A stretch of 64,000 bases of DNA from Phallusia mammillata (lineage: Eukaryota > Chordata > Ascidiacea > Phlebobranchia > Ascidiidae). Location: positions 24,278-88,277 of the forward strand of contig QLIY01000231.1 of the NCBI GenBank assembly GCA_003260075.1. Direction: 5' to 3'. Every line of letters starts with the position of its first letter. Within the stretch, counting starts at the first letter, position 1. Both the position numbers and the translations under genes were made by a program. The notes beneath the pieces are model-generated. The model saw nothing but the letters and a program-made list of their open reading frames with translations. It made no database searches and had not been told where the DNA came from. Below, in pieces: positions 42,472 to 63,355 of this stretch.

Positions 42472-43426
42472 CAGGGGTGGGGAACCTGCGGGCCGCTTAA
42501 CTTTTTAATGTGGCCCGCGTCACAATTATGAAAAGTGTACAAAATAGGATCTAAAGCAGGGGTGGCCAACCTTCTACATACCATTCGCCAACTTTTTAAC
42601 ATACTGTGTTGGATGCGCCATAAATGTCTCGTAACCCCACCTTCTATGACTACTTCTTGTATATAGAGAGAAAGAGAAAGAAACAACTTTTGCATGAGAA
42701 GGATAGTAACAAGAAATAAGAAATATTAAGTAAAAAATAACTCTGATAAACTATATATATATATATAATTAATAGGGCTGGCTTACTTTATTTATTTATT
42801 AGTTTATTAATTTGATTTTCATTATCAAAAGAAGGCAATGCGCCCTTTCTAATCATGCAATGCGCCACGTTTGGCGCATGCGCCATAGGTTGGCCACCAC
42901 TGATCTAAAGAATAAAATTTTGATGTACAGATATATTTCCTTGAATGACTTCGACATTATCGGTGATTTATATTCAATATCTCCCCTTTCAACATTATGA
43001 CGTCAAACTTTCATAAAAATGACACACATTCAACCACGTGCTATGTGACGTAACAGCCACTCGATTGTCTCTCCTTGCAGTAACAATTCATTTGCCATGT
43101 GGTGTTAGTTTTAATTGATTTTAGAGCTAATAGCTTACTGTACAAATTGTTGGATCCTCAAATTGTTATTTAAAATTTATTCTTGGAAAAAAAGAAAGAT
43201 CGGTGATGAAGCTACTGTGTTCCAGAAAGAATGGACAAACTCTTATTTTCTATAGAAAAGAGTGAAAAACCTGTATGCCTTGTTTGTTGCAAATGTAGCA
43301 GCAAATAAAAATATCAAGCCACTTGAGTGCTTTGGGTGTTTGATACGAAATTTAAAAAAAATTGGCCCGCCCGAAATGTTGTGTAATTCATGCGGCCCGC
43401 AGTACTAAGCAGGTTCCCCACCCCTG
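42472..43426. mobile_element. hAT element (outer), TSD GCTTAAAG, with transposase remnant
   Basis: 955 bp including a nested element. Ends CAGGGGTGGGGAACC and GGTTCCCCACCCCTG, perfect repeats GCTTAAAG (42464-42471, 43427-43434). At about 43187-43325 (plus) a frameshifted remnant reads FQKEWTNSYFL and then, in another frame, EKPVCLVC, which matches the N-terminal BED-like region of ZBED/SCAND3-type hAT transposases. Its right edge is where homology between the two GH9 blocks begins. Confidence 0.9.
42557..42902. mobile_element. hAT MITE nested in the outer hAT, TSD ATCTAAAG
   Basis: 346 bp with ends CAGGGGTGGCCAACC and GGTTGGCCACCACTG and repeats ATCTAAAG (42549-42556, 42903-42910). Its left ~200 bp and right end are nearly identical to the 905-bp element at 38948-39852, so it is an internal-deletion derivative of it. 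Confidence 0.93.
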
Positions 43427-44303
43427 GCTTAAAGAATGCAAACAGCAACAAAAAATAATCCCGAGCAAACTATTTGTCAAACCGTTAAGGTACACTCCTG
43501 TTTAAAAAACAATGGTTTACTACATACCGTTAAGTGGCACAAAGAGCATTCGCAAATATTTAAAATAAAAGTTGTGTGAAAATGCTGACAGTTAGGGATT
43601 AGGGTTGGGGTAAGGTGAGGTTTTATAATAGTAACAATAAGTTTTTCTGAATCTTAGTTCCTACGTTAAATTTAGTTCCCAACCCTATCCCAGACTGACT
43701 GTTAATTTAAATAACTGCGCTCTTGACGCCATCTATCCGTATTTAGCAAATTTCCCGTTTTTGGCCAAAAACAGAAAAAGTTAGTAAGGATTGTGGCGCC
43801 ACGTTATATAAATCTGTAGTGCACACAAAAAGGCTGAAAATTAGTTTAAATTCAAAGTATTGTTTTACGTATCAATACTGAGTTTAAATGATACATGTTG
43901 CAGCAGATTTTAGTTACAGTAAAAGTTTTGGAATGGAAAGCACAGCAAAAAGTGTGACAGAACAAACTGTTCCCATCAAACAACTGGTTTCGAAACTCGA
44001 CTGCTTATCGTGAAAGGCCAGACATTGCGTAAGATGTAAGTTTTCGAAACGCATGGCATTCGTGCAGTAAGGCACGTGACTTGGCCATGCGCCGGTGCAA
44101 GTTTTGTGTGGCGACCAGTCAGACTGGTTTTATTATACATAGCTGAAAAAGGTTATATTATTGTGCGTGCCGTTCAAACGCAACAAACTATGCAAAAACT
44201 AGGTTTGCTAGGGATTATGATTTGAGTATTTTTTTTGAAAACGTAATGGTTTACCGCAAATTAATATCTGGTTGAATTTTTCTCGTAAACCGAATTTGTA
44301 AGC

Positions 44304-52774
<8,471 letters not shown>

Positions 52775-53279
52775 GACATTTTTACAGTTTTGTTTGATTT
52801 TTTTTCAACGTATGTGCCCGAGATACCCATTACCACAAAACAAGTTCACTCTTTCTTACATCTGTTTTTATTATTTCTGTATCGTTGTGTCATACAACTG
52901 TCGTGTGGAATATTTTTTCAGTCATACATGTGAATTACAGTTCCATCAGCAAAAAAATGTATTGTAAATAGGTAAGCATCACATCGTACGAGCGTTTGTC
53001 ACATTTTTGGGTGTATATAGCGGACAGGGCAAAATATTTTCATTTTCAGACAGCAGTACGACAACCATGCTGCTGTCTGAATTCATGTTTAGATCGCACT
53101 TGATGTGTGCTAACAGATGTTTAATATTATGTTTCCTTCAACTCAAACACAGGCGCTCGTGAACTTACAGTGATGCAAAACGGGAACTTAGCAAGTAGAA
53201 CTCATCAAAAAAGTGCAGGTGCAGTACGCCAGTTTTTGTACTCTTAGATACAGTTTTTTGTAGAAACTGGTGGTAATCA
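52775..53279. other. Intergenic, 3' flank of GH9 and 5' flank of transporter
   Basis: No gene. The part before about 52985 is homologous to 38690-38939. The stretch around 53100-53165 resembles 63118-63180 ahead of the second transporter copy, so promoter-proximal sequence was duplicated with that gene. A TTTTTGTAG acceptor lies just before the start codon. Confidence 0.5.
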
Positions 53280-54600
53280 ATGATGAGCGACAATCAAAGA
53301 ACTTGCGGATCTATGTTGGGCTTGACATACGCATTTTTAAGCTCAGCGTGCTATGCAATTGCAAATCTTTTGGTTAAGTTTTTGCAAAGCAGAGGTACTG
53401 GACAGCTACTTCTCTTTCGTTACTTTGCGCAGTACGCCGTCACCTTGCCCATTTACACCTACCGAAGAGACTTGTTTGTTGTTCGTCCACTGAAAACAAA
53501 CTTGATACTGCTGATTGCCCTCACAACAACGGCCATCTCTCTCGTTGCATTCTACTTTTGCATCCCACTTTTACCGCTTGGCGATGCCACAGCCATACAA
53601 TCAACTACAATAATTTTGGTTGGATTTTTTGCCTTTATCTTCCTAAACGGTACGTTTTCAATAATGTTATGGCACTTAAAAATGGAAAATAATGTGTTAG
53701 TAACGTTTATATCAGCACAATCTTTTCTATGTTTAGTTTCAAGCTATCTTTGAATTAGCGTATTGTTAGGTACTTAAAAATCGGTAATAACATCGCTAAC
53801 ATTAATTAAATATGGAGGTATGTGTGTGCTCTATAAACGTGGTATTATGCCTGGCAGCAATAGCTTATATGTGTGTGTGTGTGTGTGTTTGCGTGATCGT
53901 TGCACATATCGGCTTAATTAGATCATATTAATATGATTGCACATTTTTAGAACGATGTCAACTATCCGGAATTTTTGCTTGGGGGGGGGGTTGCGTGATC
54001 GTTGCACATAGCGGCTTAATTAGATCATATTAACATGATTGCACATTTTTAGAACGATGTCAACTATCCGGAATTTTTGCTTCAGTTATTGCCATCGTGG
54101 GTTTAGTACTGGTTTCTAGGCCTTCATTTCTTTTCGGACGCGACACAGATGACGATGGTGCCAACAGGACTGTAGGAGCATTATTGGCTGCACTTTCGAG
54201 TTTATTTCTGTCATTTTCAACTGTGGCAGTGAGAAAAATGCGCAAAGCTGTTTACTTCGCTGAATTTCAGTTTTATTACGCCATTTGTGGACTGGTAATG
54301 TCTTATGTGTCCGTGGTCTTTACGACAGGAATTCGTTATCCTTGCCTTAGTGATCTTTTTATCATGACGCTCTCAGCAATCGCCGCTTTATTGAGTTCCG
54401 TCCTGAGGTTTTTAGCGGTGCAAAATGAAGAAGCTGGCAAGGTGACCATCGCAATGACAAGTCAAGTTGTTTTCGGGTTTTTGCTCGATTATTTATTTCT
54501 TGGTGTTGCGCCGGCGCTTTTGAGTTTAATCGGGGCAGCTATGATAACGTTCAGCTGTATAACGTTGACTGTATTAAACTTAAACAATAAACAAACGTAA
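53280..54600 (+). CDS. DMT-superfamily transporter, SLC35G-like
   Basis: Two exons (53280-53649, 54053-54600) give 305 residues; the Met at 53283 is an equally good start. The protein is almost entirely hydrophobic, with about ten TM helices in two EamA halves. It has MLGLTYAFLSSACYAIANLL at the start, LLLFRYFAQYAVTLP, FYFCIPLLPLGDATAI, and in the second half GALLAALSSLFLSFSTVAVR and FGFLLDYLFLG. This is the pattern of drug/metabolite transporters of the SLC35G/TMEM20 group; the substrate is not predictable. The exon 2 acceptor region is present twice around a 10-G run; the right copy is the one that continues into coding sequence. A second copy begins at 63356. Confidence 0.88.
53862..53888. 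repeat. TG microsatellite
   Basis: A run of GT dinucleotides in the intron of the transporter gene, directly before the duplicated acceptor segment. Confidence 0.8.
53889..54082. repeat. 92-bp direct duplicate around a 10-G run
   Basis: 53889-53980 and 53991-54082 are the same 92 bp with two substitutions, separated by exactly ten G. The duplicate includes the exon 2 acceptor (CACATTTTTAG) and the first 30 coding bases. A joined haplotype overlap is the simplest explanation. Confidence 0.85.
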
Positions 54601-55602
54601 GCTGAAGTCTTGCTGTTCAGCAGTTTTTAACACTAGTGAACTTAATTTAATGTGTGTTATATGTGCTGCAAGCACTCTCACGTCTAATAATGAAAACAAA
54701 AGTATTAAAAGCTAGGAGTTGTGCTGACTTTACAGGCTGTCGGTTTTAAATTGCGACACCACAAATAATTGATTAAACGAAAAAAATGGAAGGACGCCTA
54801 TTACCATTCAGTGATGCAGCTCTCAGACAGCAATGAAAGATAGAGCATAAATTCCATGTAGTCTCAAGTTGTTTATAACTTGAAATTTGCGTTACTTCTT
54901 ATACTTTTCTTGCCTAAACCCGTTTTGGCTCTCTACTGCCTGTGTTGGTATAAAGTCCCATCAGCCTGGATTCTGGTTGATAAGAAATTACGTAAAGCTT
55001 CGGCGCTTCGTGGGTGTCTGCAGTAGAACGAAAAAAACAGGATGCCATAACAACAACGATTTAAGAATATCCTCGGGGCAGTCGTCCAGCGTGTATGTGT
55101 TTCTTTTATTAAAATCACTTGATGGAGTGGAACTAGACTTGGTTTATAGACAGGTTTTATCTTTATAAGGTAATTTAACTTTAACTAAAGTTAGTTCTAA
55201 CACAAAAAGCAATAAGCGAATTAGTGAACTCACGCAATAATGGAATAAACTAGATAATATAATCTACATTAACGTAAGATTATACTCTAATTAAGCGTTT
55301 TTATGATAGCTCAAATAGTTAATTTTGACTAAAAAGGCTAGCTAGAAACCTTACAATAATAGTATTTTTTTCATGTGGTTCATACCTGGGAAGCTCCAAA
55401 GGACGAAACCTGATTTTGTTTTCTCAATGTGGGTTAGGCGCAAGTTTCTGCGCAAACCTAACATTATTATGCATAATACTACATTTAATGTACTTTTTTA
55501 TCACAGTGTTCGAACCCAGAACGCTCCCGGGGGACAAGCGTATCGTACCATCACGTCAAGTTTCAGACCCCTTTTAATATAATTATTATTATTATTATTT
55601 TT

Positions 55603-55693
55603 CACGGGGTTCGAACCCAGGAACCTCCCGGGGACGAATCCCGATTAGGTTTTTTGTGTCTGTATATGGGAAAGGCGCGCCAGGCCATTCGGC
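55603..55693. repeat. Dispersed 90-bp repeat, second copy
   Basis: Matches 22673-22763. This copy has the perfect GGTTCGAACCC string that resembles a pol III B box. It follows an ATT-rich tract, as many SINE-like insertions do. Confidence 0.6.
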
Positions 55694-56407
55694 CAAGTTC
55701 CTGCCCCTTTTAATATAAAATGCCCCACCTTGTGATGTACTAATTATAGTGCACCACCTTGTGGCGACCTTATCTGTTTCCATATGTAAGCATTTGTTTA
55801 TCTTTTTACTGGCATTTGATGTATCTGGTAATAGGTTTGTTATGCCACTGTCTCGTACAAATACATTGCTTTCTGCATATTTCATCAAACTATTTTGTTT
55901 TAATCTGGGTTAAATAAACAATCCATGACCAATGTACACATCTACAAAACCCGAAGGGATAAATGTACTCACACATTTATCTTGTGTTTACCTCGTTTGT
56001 TTGCACATTTAGTCGTCATTACATAAACACTAACCGTCAATTCTTGGCCATAGTTTGAGTGCAATATCTTGCATTAAGGTTTCCTCCTACTTTCCACAAA
56101 CCTTATTATTTCACCTTGAACCCAACATTAAAGAAGAATTGTGTTTTGTGAAACTGCAACCATAAGTAGTACATCTACAGTGTTTTTTTAACACTCAAAA
56201 AAGACATTTTAACAAATTACTTTTGAGAAGTTGTTTTTTTTTGCTTAGTGAAATGAAACATAGCGACATTAAAAAAACGATCAACAAGCCGGAATAAGAA
56301 GCGTTACACAGCACAAAAATGTGTAGGGCATACCAAGAGACCAAAGAGCAAACGCGTTATATAGCTGCATTGTATTATAAAGCGTTATCTGGCGGGATCT
56401 TTTACGG

Positions 56408-56570
56408 CAGGGGTTCTTAACCAGGGGTGCGAGAACTGTTCCTAGGGGGTGCGGGGATGCTGAATCATTAGACTTGGTTAGGTCTACTCTATACAAATAC
56501 AAAAATCCAGGGGGGTGCGAAAATTGGTTGGTGATTTGAAAGGGGTGCAGCAAGGAAAAAAGAACCACTG
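56408..56570. mobile_element. Very short hAT MITE
   Basis: 163 bp starting CAGGGGTTCTTAACC and ending AGAACCACTG, with nearly identical flanks (TTTTACGG and TTTTAAGG). Contains the GGGGTGCG wording common in such elements. Confidence 0.75.
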
Positions 56571-57551
56571 TTTTAAGGACTCTATGGGTAACACGACTGT
56601 GAGATAGCCTAATGTTGGCAGATCCAGGCAAAGGTTTGGACTCAAAAACTGTCGCCAGAGTTGGAAAACGTGCGGTGGGGTTCGACAGGAGAAAAATAAG
56701 CTACCGAAAAAAAGTTGCCAAACAGTTTCAGTTCAGAGTAAACACCACAGCACAAATATCTTATCCTTCAAAACGGACCCACTTTAAACTAACATACAGT
56801 TGTTAGATGAGATCATTATCAGTAAAGATCGTGTTTTTTGTAAATCAGGATGAAAATTAAACCACTTTAACAAAATTTTACAGATACCAAATTTGAATCG
56901 TGCAGTCAGCCGTAAAAAGCTAAGTAGGGAAATTATATACGCCATTATTTAAAGACAGCCACGACATATTTAAATTTTAATGGAACGTAAGTGCAACCTT
57001 ACTAAGGTCTACAAAACATAAATCCGGTGCAATGGCAAGCAAGAAACTTGGTTAAACAAAGCGGGTAAATTTAGCCATGTAACCATTTTCCATTGATTAC
57101 TTTAAACGATGGTCAAGCCAACTTATCAGCATGACGCCGTTAAACAAACTTTAATATACTCCTTGCAAATAGTGCTGAGTGTGCTTTGTGGTCAAGCATA
57201 ACGAAGTTTCAAAAGTACACGTTGCGGTAATGTGCTGTGTCGTATGTTAAGTAGAAAAAGTTTTTAGAAAAGAATCAACTATTTTGCATGGGTAACATCT
57301 TCACTAGTGTAGTTGTTAGATTGGGCGACAATATTGTTTTATGTAGTATTGTAGTCAAAATAAATTTCAAATCAAGTAGTCAAAGTAAATGAGTGATTTC
57401 TCTTTTTCACCTATTTGTGAAATCGGATTTACTCCAAGGCTCTAGTGGCGGTACTTAAGGCTGCTTTTAATAAACAGTTTATCTTTCTTTGGAAGATTTT
57501 TTTTGTAATGCAAATTTTGGAGTAAAGTTTGTCTATAATTGCCGTTTCACG

Positions 57552-59808
57552 ATGAAGGTAATAATGGCTGGAGTATCGAAGACTGGATCAAAGACAACGG
57601 CTGAAGCTTTACGAGTTTTGGGACTAACAGTTCACGATACAATGGAAAACTTCGTCTATCATCGGCAGGTAGCCTCTTACTGTTAGCCCAATTGTGGCAT
57701 TTGAAACCCTAAAAGCAAGTTATATATTCTCCACACAGGTTTGGTATGATTATATTGATGGAAAGGCGACGTTAGATGACATTCGTGAATCTTACAAAGA
57801 TGTCGATGCCGTTATAGACTACCCGGTTTTCTTCTTTTGGGAGCAACTGGCCGAAGCTTTTCCTGAAGCTAAGGTATAATCGTTAAACAAGCACATTTTT
57901 CTTCTTTGCAAAGTGTGTGGTGAAAGGGAAGAAAGAGTCATTGGCGCTTGGTATACAACTTGTTTTAAAACTATTCCAGAAATGATAATAACTGAATCAA
58001 ATTAAAACTTCCAAATTACATATAGCTTTAATATTTAGAAACCATATGCAGCATTTTTTTCTGTAGCAGTATACCGATTACTGTATTTTACATTACCATG
58101 TCCTATGTATACAAGACTAGGACTTCAGGAGTAGCTTAAGTGTTTTTCTAAGAGTAGCACTAAAACAAAATTGCCTGTAATTTAGACTAAAATGTAAACA
58201 TTCGCATCGATATCATAGAGTTTTTTAACACTTAATCGCGTTGTTTTCAATTGGTTTCATTTTCTTATGTTTTCTGCAACCTTTTATCAGTTATGACAAT
58301 TGAACGTTTTACCGTTGTGTTTCTGAGCATACAAACGCGTCTGTTTGCTTGTGCACTATATTCTTTTGATGCAGACAATCGTTTTTCTTCGTATAATAAA
58401 ATGTTTACGTTTTGTTCCACATCACTATCATTTTTGTTTTTAGCAAACTATTTCTTAACTTTGCTTGTAACGTTCATCAAAAACCTTGCTTGCGTTAGGG
58501 GTTAGGGTACTAACACGATTTCATATCTGTGGAAACTCACATTGTGAAAACGATAAGTTTTATCGTTTTTTAGATAATTCTAAATCAACGAGATGAAAAG
58601 AGTTTGATCCGCAGCGCAATGGATCAACATACTGCGATGGCTTACAACACATACCACAATTTCCTTCTTATGTTTTCACCAACTGGTTGGGCAAAGTTCA
58701 GATTTATTCAACGTTTTCGTAAGTTCAACTTTATGCCCGAACCCGAAAGTGTAGACCACAACCACGGCAGTATAACGAACCTCGAAACTGCAAATACCTA
58801 AGCCACTTTGACAAATAGTCCTGCATAAAGTTTTACCGGATGCACAAAACCATTTGATAAATATGCGCATGTTTTTTGTGCAAAGAAATTGAAATTGCGA
58901 TCTTGGCCAACAACTGGAGGATTAGTTCAAACCAAAACTTTCTTGTGAGCCCCAGTCAGGTATAAAGCCCTGTAATTACAGTGTAGTTGCAACGCATTTA
59001 GCTATCATCCACCAAATGCGCCAATCACTTTTATGCGTTGACGTATGACTTGGTGATTTTTTTTCTGGTTTGGTGATTATTTTACTGCAATTGTGTCGCA
59101 ATGTTTTCTTTCAGCAAGCGAAAAAAAACTGAACTTAACACAACTAAAATCCGAACCAGGCTCAAGTATGTTCGGAATTACAGCTCTAAAACATATTTGG
59201 TTTATGAAAACAGTTCTTAAATACCAGGGTTGAGAACAAACGTATATGAATTGTTTTGTAGATGTAGGCTTAGTGGAAAACAAAGTCGCCCAAAATCGTT
59301 TATTATAAATTACAAAGTTAAGCTTAATTTGTTTAAAGCATTTCATTTTAACCAGGACGTTACTGCACCACAGAGTAAAATATTTGCATTTGTAGTTGGA
59401 ATCATCGAGGGTCCTCGACCGCTTTTTCCTTTCACAAAGTGGCCCGACAGCGCCATCTTGAGGACAATACGATGCAGAGAACATAACGCAGCTGTTCTCA
59501 TGGTGAGTTGCTGACATTCTGATGCCCGAGCAGTCCGACACACTTATTTAGACGTTTATTTTTGTTTTCAGAACGCCCCAAAGGACAGACTGCTCGTGTA
59601 TAGCGTAAAGGAAGGTTGGAAACCATTGTGCAAATTCTTAAAAGTTCCAGTTCCAAATCGTGAGTTTCCACATAACAATCTTGGAGCAACTTTGTACGAC
59701 GATCGGATTAGAAGTGACCCAACATATCAGAAAATGAAACGTGAAGCTTTTGTAATTGTGTCCTTGCTGTTCTGTCTTGTGGTAGCGTGCTTTTCTTATT
59801 TTCTGTAA
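57552..59808 (+). CDS. Sulfotransferase_4-like protein with C-terminal TM
   Basis: Five exons (57552-57668, 57739-57873, 58574-58718, 59396-59502, 59572-59808) join in frame to 246 residues. Landmarks: N-terminal P-loop-like PAPS 5'-phosphosulfate loop GVSKTGSKTT (residues 7-16); DAVIDYPVFFFWEQLAEAFP; IILNQRDEKSLIRS, where Arg90 and Ser98 occupy the positions that bind the 3' phosphate in sulfotransferases; REHNAAVL; EGWKPLCKFL and VPNREFPHNN near the end. These fit the Sulfotransferase_4 family, which is expanded in marine invertebrates; acceptors are unknown. A final hydrophobic helix (VSLLFCLVVACFSYF) suggests tail anchoring. Exon 4 begins at the TTTGTAG acceptor at 59395, picked because the earlier acceptors give stops. 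Confidence 0.85.
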
Positions 59809-62800
59809 ACAACGTCTTTGGTATGGATTAGATGGACAACACAGCGTCAACTGCAGTTTGCGTTTACAAGCTTCCGAACAATAAATCCTCAAACCATTGT
59901 TTCAAACTTATTCTGTTTTAGGCAACAAATATACAGGTTTCTTCTATTTGGCATTATGAGTTTCCTTGTCGGACATCACACTAGATTTGTAGAAATACTT
60001 TAAGCTCTTGGCTGTCCTCGCAAAACTACTTAACGAGAGGCAAGGCTCTCTTTAAAGGTTTATGAAGGGAGAGCCACATTTAAGGAAGAAATTCATTCAA
60101 GGGGGAGAGGTTTCGGCCAAAAACGAGATTTGCCGCATTTGGCTTTCATTTTGTAAAATCAACACACAAGTTTAATGACCAAAACGGGCCTGCTGTATAA
60201 ACCATTTGCTTTCGCATATTTCCTCCAATTCTACATTTTAAATACTGAAAGGTTTTAGAAAACTGGCGTTCAGCCACTGGGTCTTTTCTCACCCATTTTG
60301 TTTGGGTAGTTTTGGTTCCTCAAAAGCTTTTACTCCACAGAACTAAACAATAATAAAACGCAACTATTTTGCTGTGTAGCATCACTCTTGGCTTGTCAGA
60401 AAAACTTATAATTTTGTGCAAAATGCGTAGGGGAACAACTTCGCGTGCAATGATTCGTTTGTTTCGGCTGAAATATTCGTGTGTTTTTTTCATTTTCACC
60501 GTTATTTGACAGGCATTTTGTTTTTTGATAGGTCTTGTGTTGCTTAATATTTGTAGAATTTTATTTTCTGCAAGTTTAAGTTACTCAAGCAGGAGTGAAT
60601 TTAACATGCTTTATGGGCAAATATGAGTAAGCAAAACTCTGTAAGGTTTGCGAAATAGGAACTGCGGTAAATTTTGCTATTAAAATCTGTCACGGGAAAA
60701 CAAGGAAAAAACGGTTTTAACTTATACAACAACATTGAACTGAACAGGCAATGGCCCATAAAGACATACCATGGTAATGCGACAAACAACACGCTAATGT
60801 GATGTACACTAGTAAAATTTATCCTTTGTTTCTGACATGTCATCAGTTTTTTAGTACCACGGCATATTCTTGGCACCTAACCACTCTTCAGCCACAAGCT
60901 ACCACTGTATGGGGCATCAACTCATAATTTCGGTATTCGTAGGACTTAAACCTGCCCTGTTGGTGTTGCTGTAACAAACATCGAGCGATCAACTTTTGGG
61001 TCTCTGAAAGTCTGAAAGTGACTCTGAAAGTGACCTTGATTTTGCCTTAAAGTTGTCCTATTTACCGTATATTTGAAGTACGGTATACGTTTTTTTATTT
61101 GTGTAGAATGCTTTCTGATGATATCAAGCTATGTATAACTGTAAAACCCTGGTCCAAAACTCTGATAAGCCTTTGCCGACATACAAATAATTAGTTCAGT
61201 ATCCCATTTTTGAGTGTATGTTTTCTTCGCAGAAAAACGTGATCGTGGTGAACGTGTTCACCGTTTTGAGGTGATCCACATGATTGACGTGATTGTGCGT
61301 GCGCTCAAATAAAATTCACGCGTTTCCAGAAATTGGACTTCTAATCTAGTGTGACACCAGCGCGGTACCATAGGCGCGCAAATTCCTGAATCCTGACGTT
61401 ACATTTGCTATGTCGATAAAAGGTATGGGTCTTGGTACTGTATAAACTGTTTAAATGTTTTTTTTCATGGTGTAACAATATGTACAAACAAAATATCTAA
61501 AATGTAGCCAACAGACAGAAGAGAGCAACTTCGTGTGCATGTGACATTCATTTAGCCTACTGTTGTAGAAAGGATTTTTGGGAACATTGATGGTATGAAA
61601 CAATTCAACAACACAATATATGAAGACAATTGAAATGTACATGCTTTAAAAACATGTTGCATGACTATCTCTTTTTCGCATTAATCTTGGTGTCATTGCC
61701 CGCAAAATTTCTGCCGGCGCCCATGAAGATAGGAGTCAGGTTTACTAGCCGTATAAACTCATTTTCACACAAATAATATATACTTATGTACTAATTTGAT
61801 CAAAACTACATAATACTTTTCAGATTGCAGCTAATATATAGTCAATTTTAAAAAGTTGTCACGGCTAATGCATATTGACTATGGTATTTTCATAATTTTA
61901 CTGCGAGGCTGCGGACTGCAGTGCAGTTTATTCATTTTTTATGCTGATAATCAAGTATTAAAAGTCCAGTTGAAAACGAGCAAATAGTATGCATGTATAA
62001 CTTACAATGTGTGTAAGTCTTACATGCACTTACTTCTGAAGTACCAGGCACAGCAACCAGTAGGTCAACTAATACAGACATTTAAAATATTTTTTGTTAT
62101 ATCCTTGTTATGAAAACTTTACTTGGAATCCAAACACAGTCTTAACGAGGTTTTGCAGATCCAAATCTGTGGTGACCCAAGTCATAAATTATGTGAATGA
62201 AATAAAATGTGGCAACCTTGTATATTTGACACAGGAGAAGCTAAGTACTAGAGATTTTCTTGCATATTCTGTTAATTGATGGTTGTGGCAATAAACTTTC
62301 TAAATGTATTTCCCATTTTTCGAAACTGTTACTGCAATATAAGATTTGTCAATACAACCAAAATCATGAAATATGCCAGTTTTTTATATGGGAGTTAAGT
62401 AAACATGGTCATACCCGGTGATAGTCAAATCAATCCAAAATTTAAGGTACTTCAATATGTTACAAATGTTGCATATGGTGGTTGATATCTTCGGACAATA
62501 TACTCAAAGAAAAAAGCATGGAAAGATGCTGAACTTCTACTAACCATATAGGGCATTTATAAACCGTTGCCCTACTGATCTCAAAAATGTTTTGGATGTA
62601 TAAGATTCTCTAAATGAACACAATAAATGTTGTCTAAACCAGTCCATGACACATAACCGTAGGCTGCCTCGTGTAAATAAAACGTATGGTAAACGACACG
62701 AGACTCGACAATTATCACACCACAAATAATATAAATCGATATTGATAGGCATTACTAAATCTTGACCGCAACAACATAAATCTAATCATTACAATGACGT

Positions 62801-63355
62801 AATTACGCAGAAAAATGGTCAAACTATTTTGTCAGGGCACTGGGGTTTCCAAAATATTGATTTTACTTTTTATATTCCTCAAATGAAAAAAATCAGAAAA
62901 TCGAAGAATTATTAAGATTTCTATGCTTCTACCTGATTTATGTTTCAGGCGTGGAGTATACATTTCATGTACACTGTGTTATTGCTTGGTTTCTGTTGAT
63001 GACTGTAAAGACAATCTGGAAATTGTTTTGCAAATTTCTAGTTTTGAATTCCAAGTTGGGTGAAAAGTATATTGTATTTTTCCTCGAACATGTCTGCTGT
63101 GACTAAATCAACCGTACATCCACTTGATGAGTGCTAAGCAAACACGTGCTACATCATGCTTCCTTTTATTCACACACAGTGGAGTACGGTTGTTTACGGT
63201 TGTTTAGTGAAGCGGAAAATGCTTATTGTTAAAGAACTATCAGCATACACATTGTATTTGCTGGCTGTAGGTATTTCTTAGATGACAGTTTGCAGTGCAG
63301 ATTTAGCTAAATTACTTATGTTAACACGTGAATGATACACCTATCATACTCAACG
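59809..63355. other. Intergenic, no gene seen
   Basis: Long AT-rich stretch with only short ORFs. A possible degenerate element runs from 61370 (CATAGGCGCG) to about 61722 (GGCGCCCATG); its ends resemble those of the element at 8828-10160, but no target repeat was found. Near 63118-63180 the sequence resembles the upstream region of the first transporter copy. Confidence 0.45.

Larger units (their letters stand above)
54601..57551. other. Intergenic with repeats, no gene seen
   Basis: Only short chance ORFs. A second copy of the dispersed 90-bp repeat is at 55603-55693, and a partial relative (GTTCGAACCCAGAACGCTCC) at about 55507. A short ATT microsatellite lies at 55580-55600 and a MITE at 56408-56570. 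Confidence 0.5.

Noticed and set aside
55603-55640. tRNA gene suggested by GGTTCGAACCC
   Set aside because: No acceptor stem, D arm or anticodon arm could be folded around it; the block is a dispersed repeat.
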